Assembly: GCA_029959085.1 (NCBI GenBank)
Contig: JARWIR010000002.1
Location: 45,318,233-45,382,232 of the forward strand
Direction: 5' to 3'
DNA from: Nemophila menziesii
Taxonomy: Eukaryota; Streptophyta; Magnoliopsida; Boraginales; Hydrophyllaceae
DNA length: 64,000 nucleotides
This document shows positions 46,366 to 59,139 of this stretch, piece after piece. The notes below the pieces were generated by a model, which saw only the letters and a list, made by a program, of their open reading frames with translations, had not been told where the DNA came from and did no database searches. The translations under genes and the position numbers were made by a program. Each line of letters starts with the position of its first letter. The first letter of the stretch is position 1.

Positions 46366-47302
46366 CAAATTGATTTTGAACTTTATAATTTTTTTATGAT
46401 ACATCAATTTGATATAATTAGGTTGCTCTATATTCATTTTCTAGAACTAAAATTTTATCTATTATCATTTAAGTATTTTAAATTTCAATTGATATAATAT
46501 GTTTCAAATAATTGTAATCTTTCACCATAAGATAGAAAATTGCTAGTCTAACATGCAAAAACTTTCTTCTATAGTTAAATCTTCATAAATTCACTAATCT
46601 AAATGCTGAAACTTCACATTATCGATTTATTACTTCATATGTGTCATAAACCTATCAAATGAGAAGTGATCCATTTATACAACCAGATATTTTAGCTCTC
46701 ATGATCTCTGTTATGGTAATAACTTTGTAACAATCATAAATTCATTGTTCATGTGATTTAAATAGCATAATATCATGTTTTTCTTATTGTTTTTCAAGAA
46801 TGTGTGAGACAATAAATTGTTTTTCGATCAAGATTCTAAAGACCTTAAGACCCTTCAACACCAAGTTTTCCAATCTTTTTCTTTTTAATATTATATCCAC
46901 TAAGAGGCAAAGTTTTGGTAGGAATTAAATTGCATTACTTAATCAAAATGACAAACTTGTTAAAAAAATCTAAATTCACAAATTGTAATCACGAAAGGTT
47001 GATAATGAGCACGAGCCACTAGATTAGACATAGTAATGTTGAAAAAAGCATAATAAAAAATTGGGTACCTTTTTAACAAAACTTTGTTTTTGATAAAATT
47101 AAGACTTTTTAGAGAAAAAAATAGGTTGCTGAATACACCCATTTATGTTGTATATTGAAATAACACATGGATTAGAAGTATATTTGTTATTTGCTAAAGG
47201 ATGGAGGTAATATTTGGCTATTAGATGTAATATATGGACCAATGTTGCTACTATTTATGTTTATGAACTAAATATATTTTGCATTTTCTTGGAAATTTGT
47301 AG
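46366..47302. other. Module Y remnant Y1, helicase part missing (copy B only)
   Basis: From about 46,430 the sequence matches Y3 at 56,130-56,600, for example 'tttcattttctaga' and 'gataatgagca.gagc.actaga' as diverged phrases. The SDE3-like exon expected just before is absent. This stretch is absent from copy A because of the Athila-linked deletion. Confidence 0.6.
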
Positions 47303-47633
47303 AATGGAGGAGCAGTAGTTGCGGTTGCAAGGAAGCTAGGGAAAGCTCAGCTGCATACACAACCGTGGAGCGCGAATTCGAGTATTTGGTAAGTGAAAAG
47401 TGATCTATTATTATTTTGTTTTACAATAATGATGTTTAAATTAATGAAAAGTGAAATATTTTTTTTTGATTTACTATTAATGTTATATTTGTTTGTATGA
47501 TTGGCAGCAAGCAAAAGTGAAGGAGACAGTGTGTGCTGTTAAGCCGCGACTAAGGAAAAAAGGTGAAGATGAGGCTGCAATTGGGCGGCAACTGACTAAT
47601 TTGGAAGATCTAGCTACAATCCTGTCATCATAA
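47303..47633 (+). pseudogene. Two-exon 3' gene end, unrecognised (copy B only)
   Basis: After a TTTGTAG acceptor, exon 1 (47,303-47,388) reads CKEARESSAAYTTVEREFEY in the frame that stays open. It ends at a consensus donor GTAAGTG. The AT-rich intron (47,389-47,507) ends TTGGCAG. Exon 2 (47,508-47,633) continues in phase 0 with QAKVKETVCAVKPRLRKKGE and ends DLATILSS-stop. The charged helical text suggests a coiled-coil C-terminus. Splice signals and frame agree, so this looks like the last two exons of a real or recently dead gene. I see no upstream exons and cannot name it. Copy A has lost it. Confidence 0.5.
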
Positions 47634-48789
47634 AGTTTCGAAAGATAAAATTTTGGGGGTTTGTAATAAGAGGAGGGTTATTTTGTATGTTTGTTTGTTT
47701 AACTGAATATTATTTTATCTATTTAGGTTTGAATATGAAATTTTAGTATGTGATGTATTTGTATAGTGAATTATCTCTATACATCTTGAATTTATGAAAT
47801 TTGTTTCAAACTTATCTCTATATTTATTCAACATTCATAGTTTTGGATTGGCGTGCAATAAGAGTGGTCTTGTATTAAACTGAAACTCCTATGTTTTCTC
47901 CCCGTAGGCATGTTAAGAATGACCGTTTTTATGTTAATTTGTAATTATTCTATAGATTGATTAGTGAATGCAAGTGACTTCACATGTCTCTTTTTTGTAA
48001 TGACGGATCTTCTCTGTCTATTTATAGATTCTTGAATAATACTAAGTTCAAAAATCTTTTAACATTTAGTATGTTATTTTAGTCCATACTTGTCAAATTG
48101 GGAATGGAAATATTAAGTTGGTTTTATTATGAAATAAACAAATGCATCAGAAGTTGCAAAGTATATCATGAACGCATCACAAGTATATTTTTGTAGCTTA
48201 ATATAAATGACTATACGTTTTTGACAAAATAGAATTTATAAAGTTGTCATGCCTTTGAAATATATGTTTATTTATTTCATTAAGACTCTTTTTTTGTTAA
48301 TTATAAAGACTAATATTATATATTTAGGTTTTAAATGATTCCCATTGATGGGTATATAAATTTTGACGACGACAAATTGGTTTGTAGCTATAACCCAAAT
48401 AAAGATAGTGAATTGTTTACTATGTCCCATTTGATTTAGTGTATAGGAAGCCAAATTTGGGATATGTAGGAGATGTGTATTCTTTAACCAAATCATTATA
48501 ACAAACTTACTTGATGAACACTTAGAGATTTGGTCAATTAGCATATATGATTTTAAACCTAAGAATTCCTTCATACTCTCGTAATCAATGTCTCCAACCC
48601 TAAATTGTGATGAGAAATATATCAGTAATTTTGTTGAGAAAGATATAAAGCTATGTTCAGGTCAAAGTTTAACGATTATGTTGTCTTGCAAACCTAAAAA
48701 CATCAAACGTGCACTTTACCGTGGAAGATGAAATCTTAATGAGATAGGTTTTTGTCTTATTAAGTGTTTCTAATCAAGTTACTCTGTTT
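47634..48789. other. AT-rich stretch downstream of the two-exon fragment (copy B only)
   Basis: No gene was recognised. The 100-codon minus-strand frame at 48,272-48,574 has no recognisable domain and no partner in copy A, which lacks this region. Confidence 0.5.
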
Positions 48790-49850
48790 ACCATGGATAA
48801 CACACATTATGGATATAAAAGTAGGACCACATAGTCTTCTTCCAACACCACACATATTTTAACCACCGTCATACAAAGATCTTTCTAAACCACAAATATC
48901 ACTGCTACACCATCAACAAGAAAATATTGTCTAAGAAACAAAAATTAATGTAAAACATCAATCTTTTTTACCTAAAATCCTAAAAAAATTAAAATAAACA
49001 CTAATTTTCACTCGTATACTAAACCTAATCTTTTACCTTCATAATATTTTCTCCACTTTCTTATTTTCTCAAGATTTTCCAACATTTTCACAATTTTTTA
49101 AAAGTTTTAAGATTTTTTTAAATAAATAGCTACTTTATTATAACTAAGCAAGTTAGATCCATATATGATTTGTTGGGAAAAATATTAAATTCATTATAGC
49201 TCTACTTAACCAAAAGGACGTGTTCCCTTTTTAGGATGAGCACAGATCGTGATCACCTAGTGTTGAATGGATTCTTAACCCCAATGGTAACTAAGCAGGA
49301 TTGCTAAATTGATAAAACTAACCCTATGGTAGGGGTAAAAATTATCACCCTCGGACTTATTTAGGTTAATATCGTGTTCATCTTGATCGAAAGTAGTAAA
49401 AAATGCTTACAATAATTATATTAAAACAAAAATATATTACACATTTTTAGGATCAATCTCAAGCATACTCTTAATCAAACAAAACCCTTCATATATTACT
49501 CATTTTTTAATTCGACAATAATAAAATAGGGTCTCAATTAAATAAATTTATATTTGGTAGACCCTATTGACACTAATTTGACACTAATCATTCTAAAATG
49601 CATCTTCGGGCCCTATTTTTTTTCCTCCTTAATTTAAGATAATATTTGAGTAATGCGGGTTAAGTTTCTTTCTCATGAGCTCGATTTGGGTAGGCTCTCA
49701 ATCAAACTCAGCCTTATCCATAGAAAATCTAGAGCCATAAAATATGTCATTTTAAATTCTTTGACTCTTAAAGTGTGTTAACTTTTGATTATGTTATTGT
49801 GTTGGGCTCAATCTTAACCAACTCTACTCATATCTTTTTTCACTTAAACA
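48790..49850. repeat. Module X, partial copy X2 (copy B only)
   Basis: A diverged partial copy of X, corresponding to about 8,400-9,670 of X1. Shared phrases include 'caacaagaa.atattgtc.aagaaa', 'tcctaaaaa.attaa' and 'tgggctcaat.tta.acca'. It lies before LINE copy Z2 and shows that the X-Y-Z module existed in at least three copies. Confidence 0.65.
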
Positions 49851-50514
49851 TGAATTTGATAAAAAGGAAAGAAGTGCCAAATCACCAAATCAGGAGAAGG
49901 ATGATATTCGAGGCACTGCGCCTTCTTCACCAAAGGCTGCAACAGGCTCAGAAGAACCAGTAACCCAAACTGGAGAAAAGGATCAAGAAGCTAATGACGC
50001 TAATATATTACCTGACTTGTTCTATATGAATGACAATGAACTTTATCCAATCCCAAATTACCCACACCTCTTGTGCACGGATGAACAAAAACAGAACGAT
50101 TATAAGGTATGGAAATCTACACTCGTTATTCGATTACATATAGTGTATACATATCTATGATAATTTAGATCACAACTTAGAGAACCCGGAATAGAAATAT
50201 GACCAGTCGTCTGCCAAATTCTACCCTTCCACATAGTTCCACATGCTCCCCTGAACTCAAAAATTGTGTGTGTTCCATAGGAGAAAAATGAACAAATGAG
50301 CTGATGGATAAACAGAAGTGACCATGGAAACGGGCGCATGAACTTTCATATTCGTGAATATTATTAATTATACTTGTGTTCCCCTTATTGTGATTAATTT
50401 TTAATTTCATTAAACCAAACTACTTTTAAAATTGTAGAGGTGTCAATAGTGAAGTATTAGGATAGAAGTCAAGTAAATGAGAGTGAGTCATAAACCTCAC
50501 ATTAAAATAATGGT
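49851..50514 (+). pseudogene. LINE ORF1-region remnant before Z2 (copy B only)
   Basis: The text around 49,905-50,110 (GAGGCACTGCGCCTTCTTCACC; CTTGTGCACGG.TGAACAAA) parallels the ORF1 stretch of Z3 at 27,150-27,330. The text at 50,165-50,515 parallels 27,800-28,190. The DUF4283-coding part itself is deleted. No open frame of note remains. Confidence 0.5.
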
Positions 50515-52170
50515 GGTGGTGGAAACCAAGGCGGTTGGCTCTGAGGAAACATCAATTTTTAAATCCAAACATATCCATTAAAGTTGATGTGATTGGATTT
50601 TCGGGAGAATTTAAATCCTTAAGAATAGAGACGATATAGTTATTAAAATTTTAACGGTTAGTAAACAAGTTATTAATCTACTTATATCTCAAGACTAATA
50701 TAACCCTTATATTTTATATGCTCCTAAAACATGGATTTGCGAAAGACTTTGTGACGCTTTGGTGGCAGGAGGAACATACATGTTCCGTGGATTGTAACTA
50801 GTTATTTTAATAAAAAAAAATTCGTTGAGGACAAGAGTGAGGTACTCCAGAAACATATAGACTCATAAGAAAATTTTAGAGATGGAGAAATTTTTAAGTT
50901 TTGGATGATTGGAGATTTTTGGGTTATAAATTCACACAGAGCGGTTCGTAGAACTCAAGGATGAGGAAAATGATGTGACTCGATATGGCCTACGAAAATG
51001 ATATCTGGCGAGAAATGTTACAATACCCAAAGGTTCATCACCTCCCCCAACTCATTTAGACCACTTTATTATTCTCATCAAGATTTCTTCTATACCATTT
51101 AACAATAGAAAGCGGCATCAGATCTGTTTTGAGGTAGCCTGGTGTTTCCACGAAGGCTTATGAGATTTTGTAGGGAGCAAATAGGATGTAATTAGGAGTA
51201 CAATTTGAGAATATTTAAAGAAGATGTGACAAGATTTATCTGACTTAGAAACATGATAATTTTGGGGATATCTTCAGCAATAAAAGGAACCTCATGGCTT
51301 GGCTGGCAGAGATCCAAAAGGCGTTGCAAATTTCATACAATGCCACCCTAGTGAAATTGGCGATTGGGCTAAGTAAGAAATATGAGAGTGTTTTCGAGCA
51401 AGAAGAAATACATTGGTTCAAGCAAGTGCGATCAAATTGGGTTCACTCAGGAGACAAAAATATAATATTCTATAAATTGCATATGTTAGTAAAAAAGGGC
51501 AAGTCAATTCGACGGGGAATTAATAACAACAATAATGAATGGCTTGAGATAATCAGATAACATGGGTGAAGGACTTTTTTTAAAACTTGTTCTCGCTAGA
51601 TGACACCATAGTATGGTTATTTTCACTTCTTAATATGCCTACTCTGAAATCAATTTCCATCCAAACATTATCTGCGAGCGCTACTAGTGTATAGATTTGA
51701 GTAGAGGTAATCCAGATGCAACCCCACAAGTCACTATGACCAGATGACATGACAACAGGGTTCTACCAAAAGTCTTAGGAAATATTCGGTCCTTCGGTTT
51801 GTAATATGCTAAGCCAGATGTTACAAGAGACTTATTTTTAGATAGAAGTCCATGGCACATCCATACACTTGATTCTGCAGATCAAAAGTCCAAAGTTCAT
51901 CACATAAATTTGACCGAATAGCCTTATTAATGTGTGTTTCAAGAGTTATATATAATTATTGTATAATTAACTTCGTCCAATGCTAGCAGAAATGATAGGC
52001 CCATATTTCTTCTAAATCGATTGAAGATCGACAACATCGTGCTAGTTAATGAAGAAGATTACTTTATGAGGCATGAATAGGATAGATGAGTGTTTATCGA
52101 ATTAAACGTGGTTGGTTTGAGTATATTACTATGTTTAAGCGAGGTGTTGAGTTCGTAAGTATAAACTCTG
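50515..52170 (+). pseudogene. L1-type LINE ORF2 remnant, copy Z2 (copy B)
   Basis: Endonuclease-like start (GGTGGAAACCAAGG, VVETKA) at 50,515. The clearest piece is the 88-codon frame 51,294-51,560: AEIQKALQISYNATLVKLAI, then EEIHWFKQVRSNWVHSGDKN, then NNNNEWLE. This is the diagnostic linker between endonuclease and RT in plant L1 LINEs (EE..W.Q.SR..W...GD.NT.FFH). RT-like text follows to about 52,170. Stops and frame changes show that it is dead. Confidence 0.8.
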
Positions 52171-52269
52171 TTGAATAAACAAATAAAAATAATCAAAGAA
52201 AGGATAAACTTTATAATGGTTTAGCTCACAATTTCCTTGTGATTGCATGATAATCCTTTGATAACAATG

Positions 52270-52270
<1 letters not shown>

Positions 52271-52301
<31 letters not shown>
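52271..52301. repeat. (AT)n microsatellite (copy B)
   Basis: About 15-16 AT units here versus about 7 in copy A at 20,806. Confidence 0.9.
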
Positions 52302-52303
<2 letters not shown>

Positions 52304-52569
52304 ATATCAAGACCATGTTCGCTCCCATGGTCTCTTGCGTGGTTTCCACGTTATGAGAACTAATATTCCTATTCTTGCAGAGCATGCTTCTAAATAGTGG
52401 TACGTCTTTTAATCGTTGAGCATGTGATGGCCTATCTTTATGGTGATCAAAGCTTGATCTTCCCAACTCCTTGAGTGGACCAAATATACTCCAATATGGC
52501 TTTCTGTTACTGGAAATATTGAACAAGAAAACAAAAATCATTTTCTATAAAAAAAAAAAAATATTTACA

Positions 52570-55500
52570 GAAACAAAAACTAGGCCTATGTGTTTCAGTT
52601 TTGCAAATGGAATGTCTTCGCTGATAGATTATTTTGGAAATTTTTTTCACGTCTTTATACAATTCCTTTGTTTTTTGTAATTGCAAAATATAACTAGTAT
52701 ATCGTAATTCTGTAATTTTTCTAACAAATAATTTGCAGTTCGATGTGTAAATTATAATCAAATAAATACATAAGCATTATGGATTGCGATAAAAAAGTTC
52801 TTCAGGAATAAGAATTAATTTTTTTATCATGTCTATAAATTGATTTATTTAGTAAAAAAATATGACCCTCTAGTGAGCAAATGATATGTTGGTGGAGACT
52901 TGTTTTGGGTAAGACCATCTCGAATATTAATTCACTTTTTGTTCTTTATATTATCATAATTCGAGTCGAAAATGTAATCACAAAATTATTTTGGCACATC
53001 AACTTCAACTTCCTCTATTTCCATTACTCAATAAAATTATTCAATATTCTACTATTCACTTATCATTTGATTTTCAATGATATTGTTTATTCTTTCATCT
53101 AAGGTCAATAGCGGGTCAGATAAACTTACTAAACCCTCTAGCTGCTCCAACCACTAAGTATGATTAAACTATCCCTATCTCTGGTAATGTCTTTCCATAA
53201 TCTATTTAACGAGTCAGTGTATTACATTGATCCAACCCTCAATAGTGTAACTTTTATGACAATAAACACACACTATATTAAAACCTCTCACATCCTCCAT
53301 AAACATATCACAATCTTACAAAAATTCACACTTCCCTCTCCAAAATATTTTCAAACCAAAGTATTGAACACTTGTTGAATTCCCCTTCACCCACAAAACT
53401 AAAATTTAATTTTTTACTTAAAAAAGTAAAACAAATATAGAGCAAAACAGAATTAAAACCATTTCCATGTCATCGACCATATTATATATATCCTAAATAA
53501 TACTCGGTCAAGGTGAGAAAATGGTATTCGACTTATAAACATATCATCCTATAATTTGTTGTCTCGTATTAGCCCATGATAATACACAAAAATGAAACTG
53601 TTCTAGCTATATACCCTACATGGGAGATAAAACCATCACCCAAGTTGTCCTTATATTATCTTCCAAGCGACGTGTCGTGTTCATCTTGGTATACCGGTTG
53701 ATATCTATCAATCCTCAGTTTTCTTTTGCCTTCCTTATTCAACTCACCCACGCATACATCAACACACAGTCTCTACCAACACCAAACATTTCTTAACAAC
53801 TGCCATTTGAATTCAAACTCCACCACCAATATAAATCCTACACCATCAACAAGAAGCTATTATCCAAGAACTAAAATTTTATGTAAATGTTAATTTGTTG
53901 TAAATAAAATTCTTAAAAACATCAAGACAAAACCGTATTTTAGATTTATATAAACACACTAAAATAAGATCTCGGCATCCTTTCGAGAATCTTGCTTGGT
54001 CCTTTCAAATTAATTTATATTAAAAAGAATGTAATCCTCAATAAAAAATGATATAATTTGAATAAAAGTATGCAATACATAAAATTAAAAATATCTCATA
54101 GTATTTCTAGAACATGAGATGTATAATTTAAAATAAGGATTAGGTTGGTAAAACCAAATATGTCTAATGAGATCAAATTTAATAATGAGATATTATATAT
54201 GAAAAAAAGTTATATAAGTTGAACTTTTTTTTTAATGTGAATTAAGGCATAAATGTTTGGGCTCTATTTGGTAAAATTTTATTTTTCTCTCTTAGGTTAG
54301 GCTCGATTTAGTTGGACATTTAATCTTGCTCAACCCTACTACAGGAAAACCATACCCGCATAACAGATCATTTTAAATTCTTTGACTCTTTAATTAGGTT
54401 CGGTTTGAATATTAATCTCGTGTTGGGCTCAATCTTACATCACCCTAACCACTGAACAACAAAAGCTTATTTATTTAGTCATACATAACCCATTTTAATG
54501 GGTTATTGTTAATAATAAAATCCAATAAAAAACTTATTAAATCAAACTTAAATCCATATAAGCCTGGTCACTAGACAGCATAGCTTAGATGTATACATCA
54601 TAAGTCTAACCCAAACAAACGCTTACAACACCATTGCTGCAGTAGTCAGAATCTTAACTTTCCCCTCTTAAATCTTCAATCTTTAATATTTTAGCACTAT
54701 AAGATCTAATTCTTTTGCAAATTTTTAACCACTGCAACCCAAATACCCTTGACAATCTAGTCCATCCTCAAAATATTTTTTTCAAAATGCGATTATTTCT
54801 TCAAATCCAAAAGATATCCAAAATATATATGAATAATCTATGGATTCCAATGTATGATATTCATATTTGAGGTAAATAAATTTATAACTGGTTGTTTCTT
54901 TCAATCTAAATCATATATTTCTTTACTTCTTTTGGCCAAATATATTCGTAAAGATATATGTTTATTCATCATCTTGTTTGAAAAGTGATTGTTTCTTTTA
55001 ATGTATATGGTATAAGAAACAACTACAAATAAATTTTAAAATTTTTATTTTTAATTGAATGATTATGGAGATTTTTAACGAATTACCCAATTAAGGTTTG
55101 TCATGATATCTAATGAAGAGCAAATATGGAATTTTAGATGTATGTCATTTCACTCTTTTTTAACAAAACTTAAAAAAGAAAAGATAGATCTCAAACTCAA
55201 GTCAGCAATTTTCGTTTTGTTTTTATATTATATGTATGATTAAGTCTAAATTTGTATACTGTTAAATTATTTATCTTCTAAATTATTATATGTCTGAGAT
55301 CTTAAAAAAATTCTATGATTTTGTTTTGGGAAATATGAATTCTATGTATAGATTCTATACACAAACATATGGGTGTAGTGGTCAGTTTAATCTATAGTTA
55401 ATTTTAAATTTTATACTATGGAAAGTGTTGTAATTACACGTTTAGGGAGTAACTTTATTTAGATTTGTTGATAATTAGATGAATTATTCTAATTAAACAA

Positions 55501-55650
55501 ATTCTATCAACTGAAGTTCATTAATAATGGTTCAAAATCTAATTAGTACTAATGACATATTTTTTTTGTTTTTTAAACATATATACAAAGATCATTAGTC
55601 ATGACATTTCAATATATAACAATATTTCATATATCTGGTAAGTCTTAATC
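52570..55650. repeat. Module X, copy X3 (copy B)
   Basis: Counterpart of 21,080-24,715, missing ~500 bp at 53,960. The joint AACACACTAAAATAAG uses the CACTAA present at both edges of the A segment. Confidence 0.85.
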
Positions 55651-55662
55651 TCAAAAAGGAAG

Positions 55663-56109
55663 AATTGGTTGAATATTCTTCCCAATAGAGAATTTCCTCT
55701 TCTTTTTGTTGGGATACAAGGATATGATGAGCAGGAAAGCAACAATCCCTTATGGTTTAACTGTATTGAGGTAAATAAAGTGGTTGATTTGGTCAAAAGT
55801 CTGGCGATAAGAAGTACATGGCTATTAGAGAAGGAGATAGGTGTAATAACTCTGTATCGTCAACAAGTGACTAAAATTACAAGAGCTTGTGAAAGACTGG
55901 GCTTAAATAAGGTTAATGTTGGAAGAGTTGAGCGGAGCAAGAGAGAGAAGTTATTATTGTGTCTACAGTTAGATCAATACGTGGATACAAGAAAGATGAT
56001 CGAATTAAATCCCTTGGATTTATTACTAATCCAAGAAGGTTTAATGTTGTCGTTACACTGGCTAAAACGCTACTTATTATTGTTGGTGATCCCTATATTT
56101 TGCATAAAG
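55663..56109 (+). pseudogene. SDE3-like RNA helicase C-terminal fragment (copy B)
   Basis: This is the best copy of the fragment: NWLNILPN, FPLLFVGIQGYDEQESNN, EVNKVVDLVKSL, then EIGVITLYRQQVTKI (helicase motif IV region). A frameshift around 55,921-55,945 destroys the usual FQGQE. Reading resumes with EVII.STVRSIRGYKKDDRI (motif V) and GFITNPRRFNVVVTLAK (motif VI). In motif VI the usual Arg of VTRA is Leu, so the ATP-contacting Arg is lost. The next residues, IIVGDPYILHKD, also fit SDE3. N-terminal and Walker A/B regions are absent. The likely parent is a functional SDE3 gene elsewhere in this genome. Confidence 0.82.
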
Positions 56110-56820
56110 ATAAAATTTCCTTTTATTTATTCATCTCTTTCATTTTCTAGAAATAAAATTTTATACATTATTTTTAGAGTATTTTAGATTTCAATTGATA
56201 TAATATGTACTTAATTAATTGTATTCTTCAAACATAAGATAGAAAATTGTTAGTCTAACATGCAAAAACTGCTCATGAATATTATAAATTGCAAATGTGT
56301 CATCTTTAATAACCTTAGAATACCTTAAAGGTAACCTTCATATTGGCTATTAAGGGACAATATTTTGGTAAGAGGTAAGTTGCATTACTTAATCAACATA
56401 ACAAATTTGTTAAAATATCCAAGTTCTCAACTTGTAATCATGAAAATAAAAGTTAGATAATGAGCATGAGCTACTAGATAAGACATAGTAAATCTGAAAG
56501 AAGCCAAAAAAAATTAATTTGGGTACCTTTTTGTAACAAACATTTGTTTTTGATAAAGTTGAGTTTTTTTAGGTAAAAATTAAATTGTCTGATATTTGCT
56601 TTATAAGTTCCATGATAGATTTAATGTCTTTTTTTTACTTTTGTTAATTATTCTTAAAAGCTGAAAGTACATATATATTGTCACCCTAATAAAACGTGTG
56701 AACAAACATAAGTCGTTTGTTGATATATTTTGTTTAAACATTGTTTCAATTTTTTTACTTTTACACACAAGGGCTATATTTTATAAAAAAAAGTAGGTTT
56801 ACTAAAAAATATGATTATTC
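56110..56820. other. Module Y spacer (copy B)
   Basis: Counterpart of 25,180-25,855, with a short extra segment near 56,560. No gene was recognised. Confidence 0.5.
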
Positions 56821-56821
56821 A

Positions 56822-57025
56822 CTAGGGCCAGAGCGAGGACAACCCAAAACCGTGAACATGATTACCAAAAAGTTTGAGGAGCCAATTGGGGTGGTGGGGT
56901 TAGCAATTTTGGCAACCATGCATGAAGAAGATTCACAAGATACAATAATAAAAAAATTAAGATGCAATCTTTTCTCAGTCGCCAAAACCATTAAATATCA
57001 TATCCATGTTCAACTTAGTGGGTAG
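56822..57025 (+). pseudogene. Unrecognised exon-like fragment, open (copy B)
   Basis: From about 56,822 the frame reads GPERGQPKTVNMITKKFEE, PIGVVGLAILATMHEEDSQD and on to VQLSG-stop. The part from 56,741 to 56,821 is AT-rich flank. Composition suggests a real exon. Copy A is broken by an insertion and a stop. I cannot name the family. Confidence 0.4.
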
Positions 57026-57279
57026 TTTTAATAATAGAACCATTAAGAAAATGTCAACTTGGAAAGAGATGGAGAAGTCCAGAAGATATACCCTGTAAAG
57101 ATAATTAAAAAAAATACTAACTCATGTATATTTTGATGGTCAATTATTTGGGGTAACTATGTAACTGAGGGGAACAACTGTGATATATTGGTACTGCGAC
57201 TACTGGTTTGAGTTAAATATATTATGTATTTGTCCTGACAATTCCTTCACACTCTAGATAATTAAAACTTGATTTGTGG

Positions 57280-57387
57280 ATTCTGAAGAGCAAGCAATAT
57301 ATCAAAGATTTTGTCGAGCCGTTTGCCTTAGAAGATGAGTGCTATGTTCCAGATGAAATTTTAAAAAGATTAGTTTCTGTTATATAA
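57280..57387 (+). pseudogene. C-terminal exon-like fragment (copy B)
   Basis: KSKQYIKDFVEPFALEDECY, then VPDEILKRLVSVI and a stop. Conserved with copy A at 26,317-26,424. The open frame begins at about 57,262. Confidence 0.35.
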
Positions 57388-57927
57388 ATGTAAATTTTAA
57401 ATGTAAAAATAGGATTTATTCATGTTCTTGTTAAAGAAATGTGATAATAAATGTAAAACAAGAAAACTTTATTGTTCTTGGTTAAAATGTTTTGTTGTTA
57501 AATACTTTGAATTCATATCATGGTTAATGATGTGCTTGGAAAGTTGTTTGTTGGTACCTTAATGAAACAAGTACAACTAATGTATAACTGATGATCCAAT
57601 GTATTTGTGTATTCAATGTATATGATTACAAGTCAACCCACTTGAATTTCTCTTTTGATATTACATCCCAAACCAAACAAGAATTCTGGATGTGCCTATC
57701 TTTGAAATAGTTTGTTAGAAGTATATATGATTGAGAATTGGTTAAATTATGTAAAACAAGCGATGCATTAAAAGGCTTTTAATACCAAAACCTAATAATG
57801 TCGTATCGAGTTGGAATATAACACTCATTAATCCATGCTCATGGTTTTATGTTACATGCAACATTGTCAATAGTGTTACTTAATCCTCTTATTCTTAAAC
57901 AGAATGATAACTCCATGGATTAAGTAA

Positions 57928-58702
57928 TTGACAAATATTAGAATTTGTTCTCGGGCTCAATTGATTCAATGCAGGGCATGGAAATCAAAGGTTCAAACAA
58001 GCGCAAGAGTAAATATTAATAATCTTCATAAGAAGGAGAGCAAAGGTGACGAAGAAGAGCCACCAAATCACCTGTTATGTATTGATGTTATTCGAGCCAT
58101 CAAGGCACTATGCCTTCTTCACTAAAGGATGCAGCAGGATCAAGAACCTCAAAAGCAAGAAGTGAATGGCGCTAATAAAAGGCTTGACTTGTTCTATATG
58201 TGTGAAAATGAACCTCGTCCAAATCCGACGTACCCACAGCTCCTGTGCACGGCGGAACAAATGCAAAATGGTTGTAGGGTATTTAAAATCTATTTGATTA
58301 CATAGTTACAATATAGGTTATACATATCTATCGAATAAAATGAATCAAATTACGGGTCCAAAAGGTCATATGAAATTAGTAGAGGTTGAGTATGATTTTA
58401 TCCTAGCAAATTTTGATAGCTTGGAGGACTACAATAGAATTATGATGGGATTGTGGATGATACTAGATTGTTATTTAATAGTGAAAACATGGGACCCTTA
58501 CTTCATGCAAGCTTTCTCACGTAGCACTAGTGATAAAGACAGTTGCAGACCAATGAGAATAGTGTCACGGGATGACAACAATAGTTGTCCAGGAATTTTG
58601 ATAATTCAACTAAAAGAATCCCAAACAAGTGAAATCATAGAGAACCCGACAGGTATCGTAATGTTTGTTAATGAATTAGTGGCAGATAATGTTGCATTCT
58701 AA
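57928..58702 (+). pseudogene. LINE ORF1 remnant with DUF4283-like segment, Z3 (copy B)
   Basis: The 120-codon frame 58,340-58,702 reads FILANFDSLEDYNRIMMGLW then YLIVKTWDPYF, matching the DUF4283 pattern of plant LINE ORF1. It continues to LVADNVAF-stop, eight codons further than copy A. Upstream, 58,140-58,290 reads DLFYMCENEPRPNPTYPQLL in another frame, followed by CTAEQMQN, so ORF1 is frameshifted. Confidence 0.58.
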
Positions 58703-59139
58703 GGCAGTGATAAATGGAGTAGTGACACAGCTTTACAGGACATTTTCAATGATAATTTAGAGCACCCGAAACATGACCAGTCTTCTACCAAATTCCGTAA
58801 TTGCACGTAGTTCCACCTGTTCTCCCGGACTTGAATATTGTGTGTGCTCCATAGGAGAAAAATGAAAAGATCTTGTAATCTTGATCGAGGGAGATGAGAT
58901 TTCCGAGTTGATGAAAAAATGAGAGTGAGCATAGAACCGGCTTAGGGGTTGTCGTATTTCTGAATAGTATTAGTTTTCTCTATGTTTCCTTGATTGTGAG
59001 TAATTTTGTATTTCGGAGGATGGGGTTTTTCTGACCATCCAATCAATATTTTTTGTTAAAATTGTAGAGTATTCCAATAGTGTAAGACTCAAAAGAGAAA
59101 TTAAGGAAAAATAGTGAGCCCTAAACCTCTCATTACTAT

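Noticed and set aside
48272..48574. 100-codon minus-strand ORF in copy B
   Set aside because: There is no recognisable domain, no duplicate to test conservation and AT-rich composition, so it could easily be chance.
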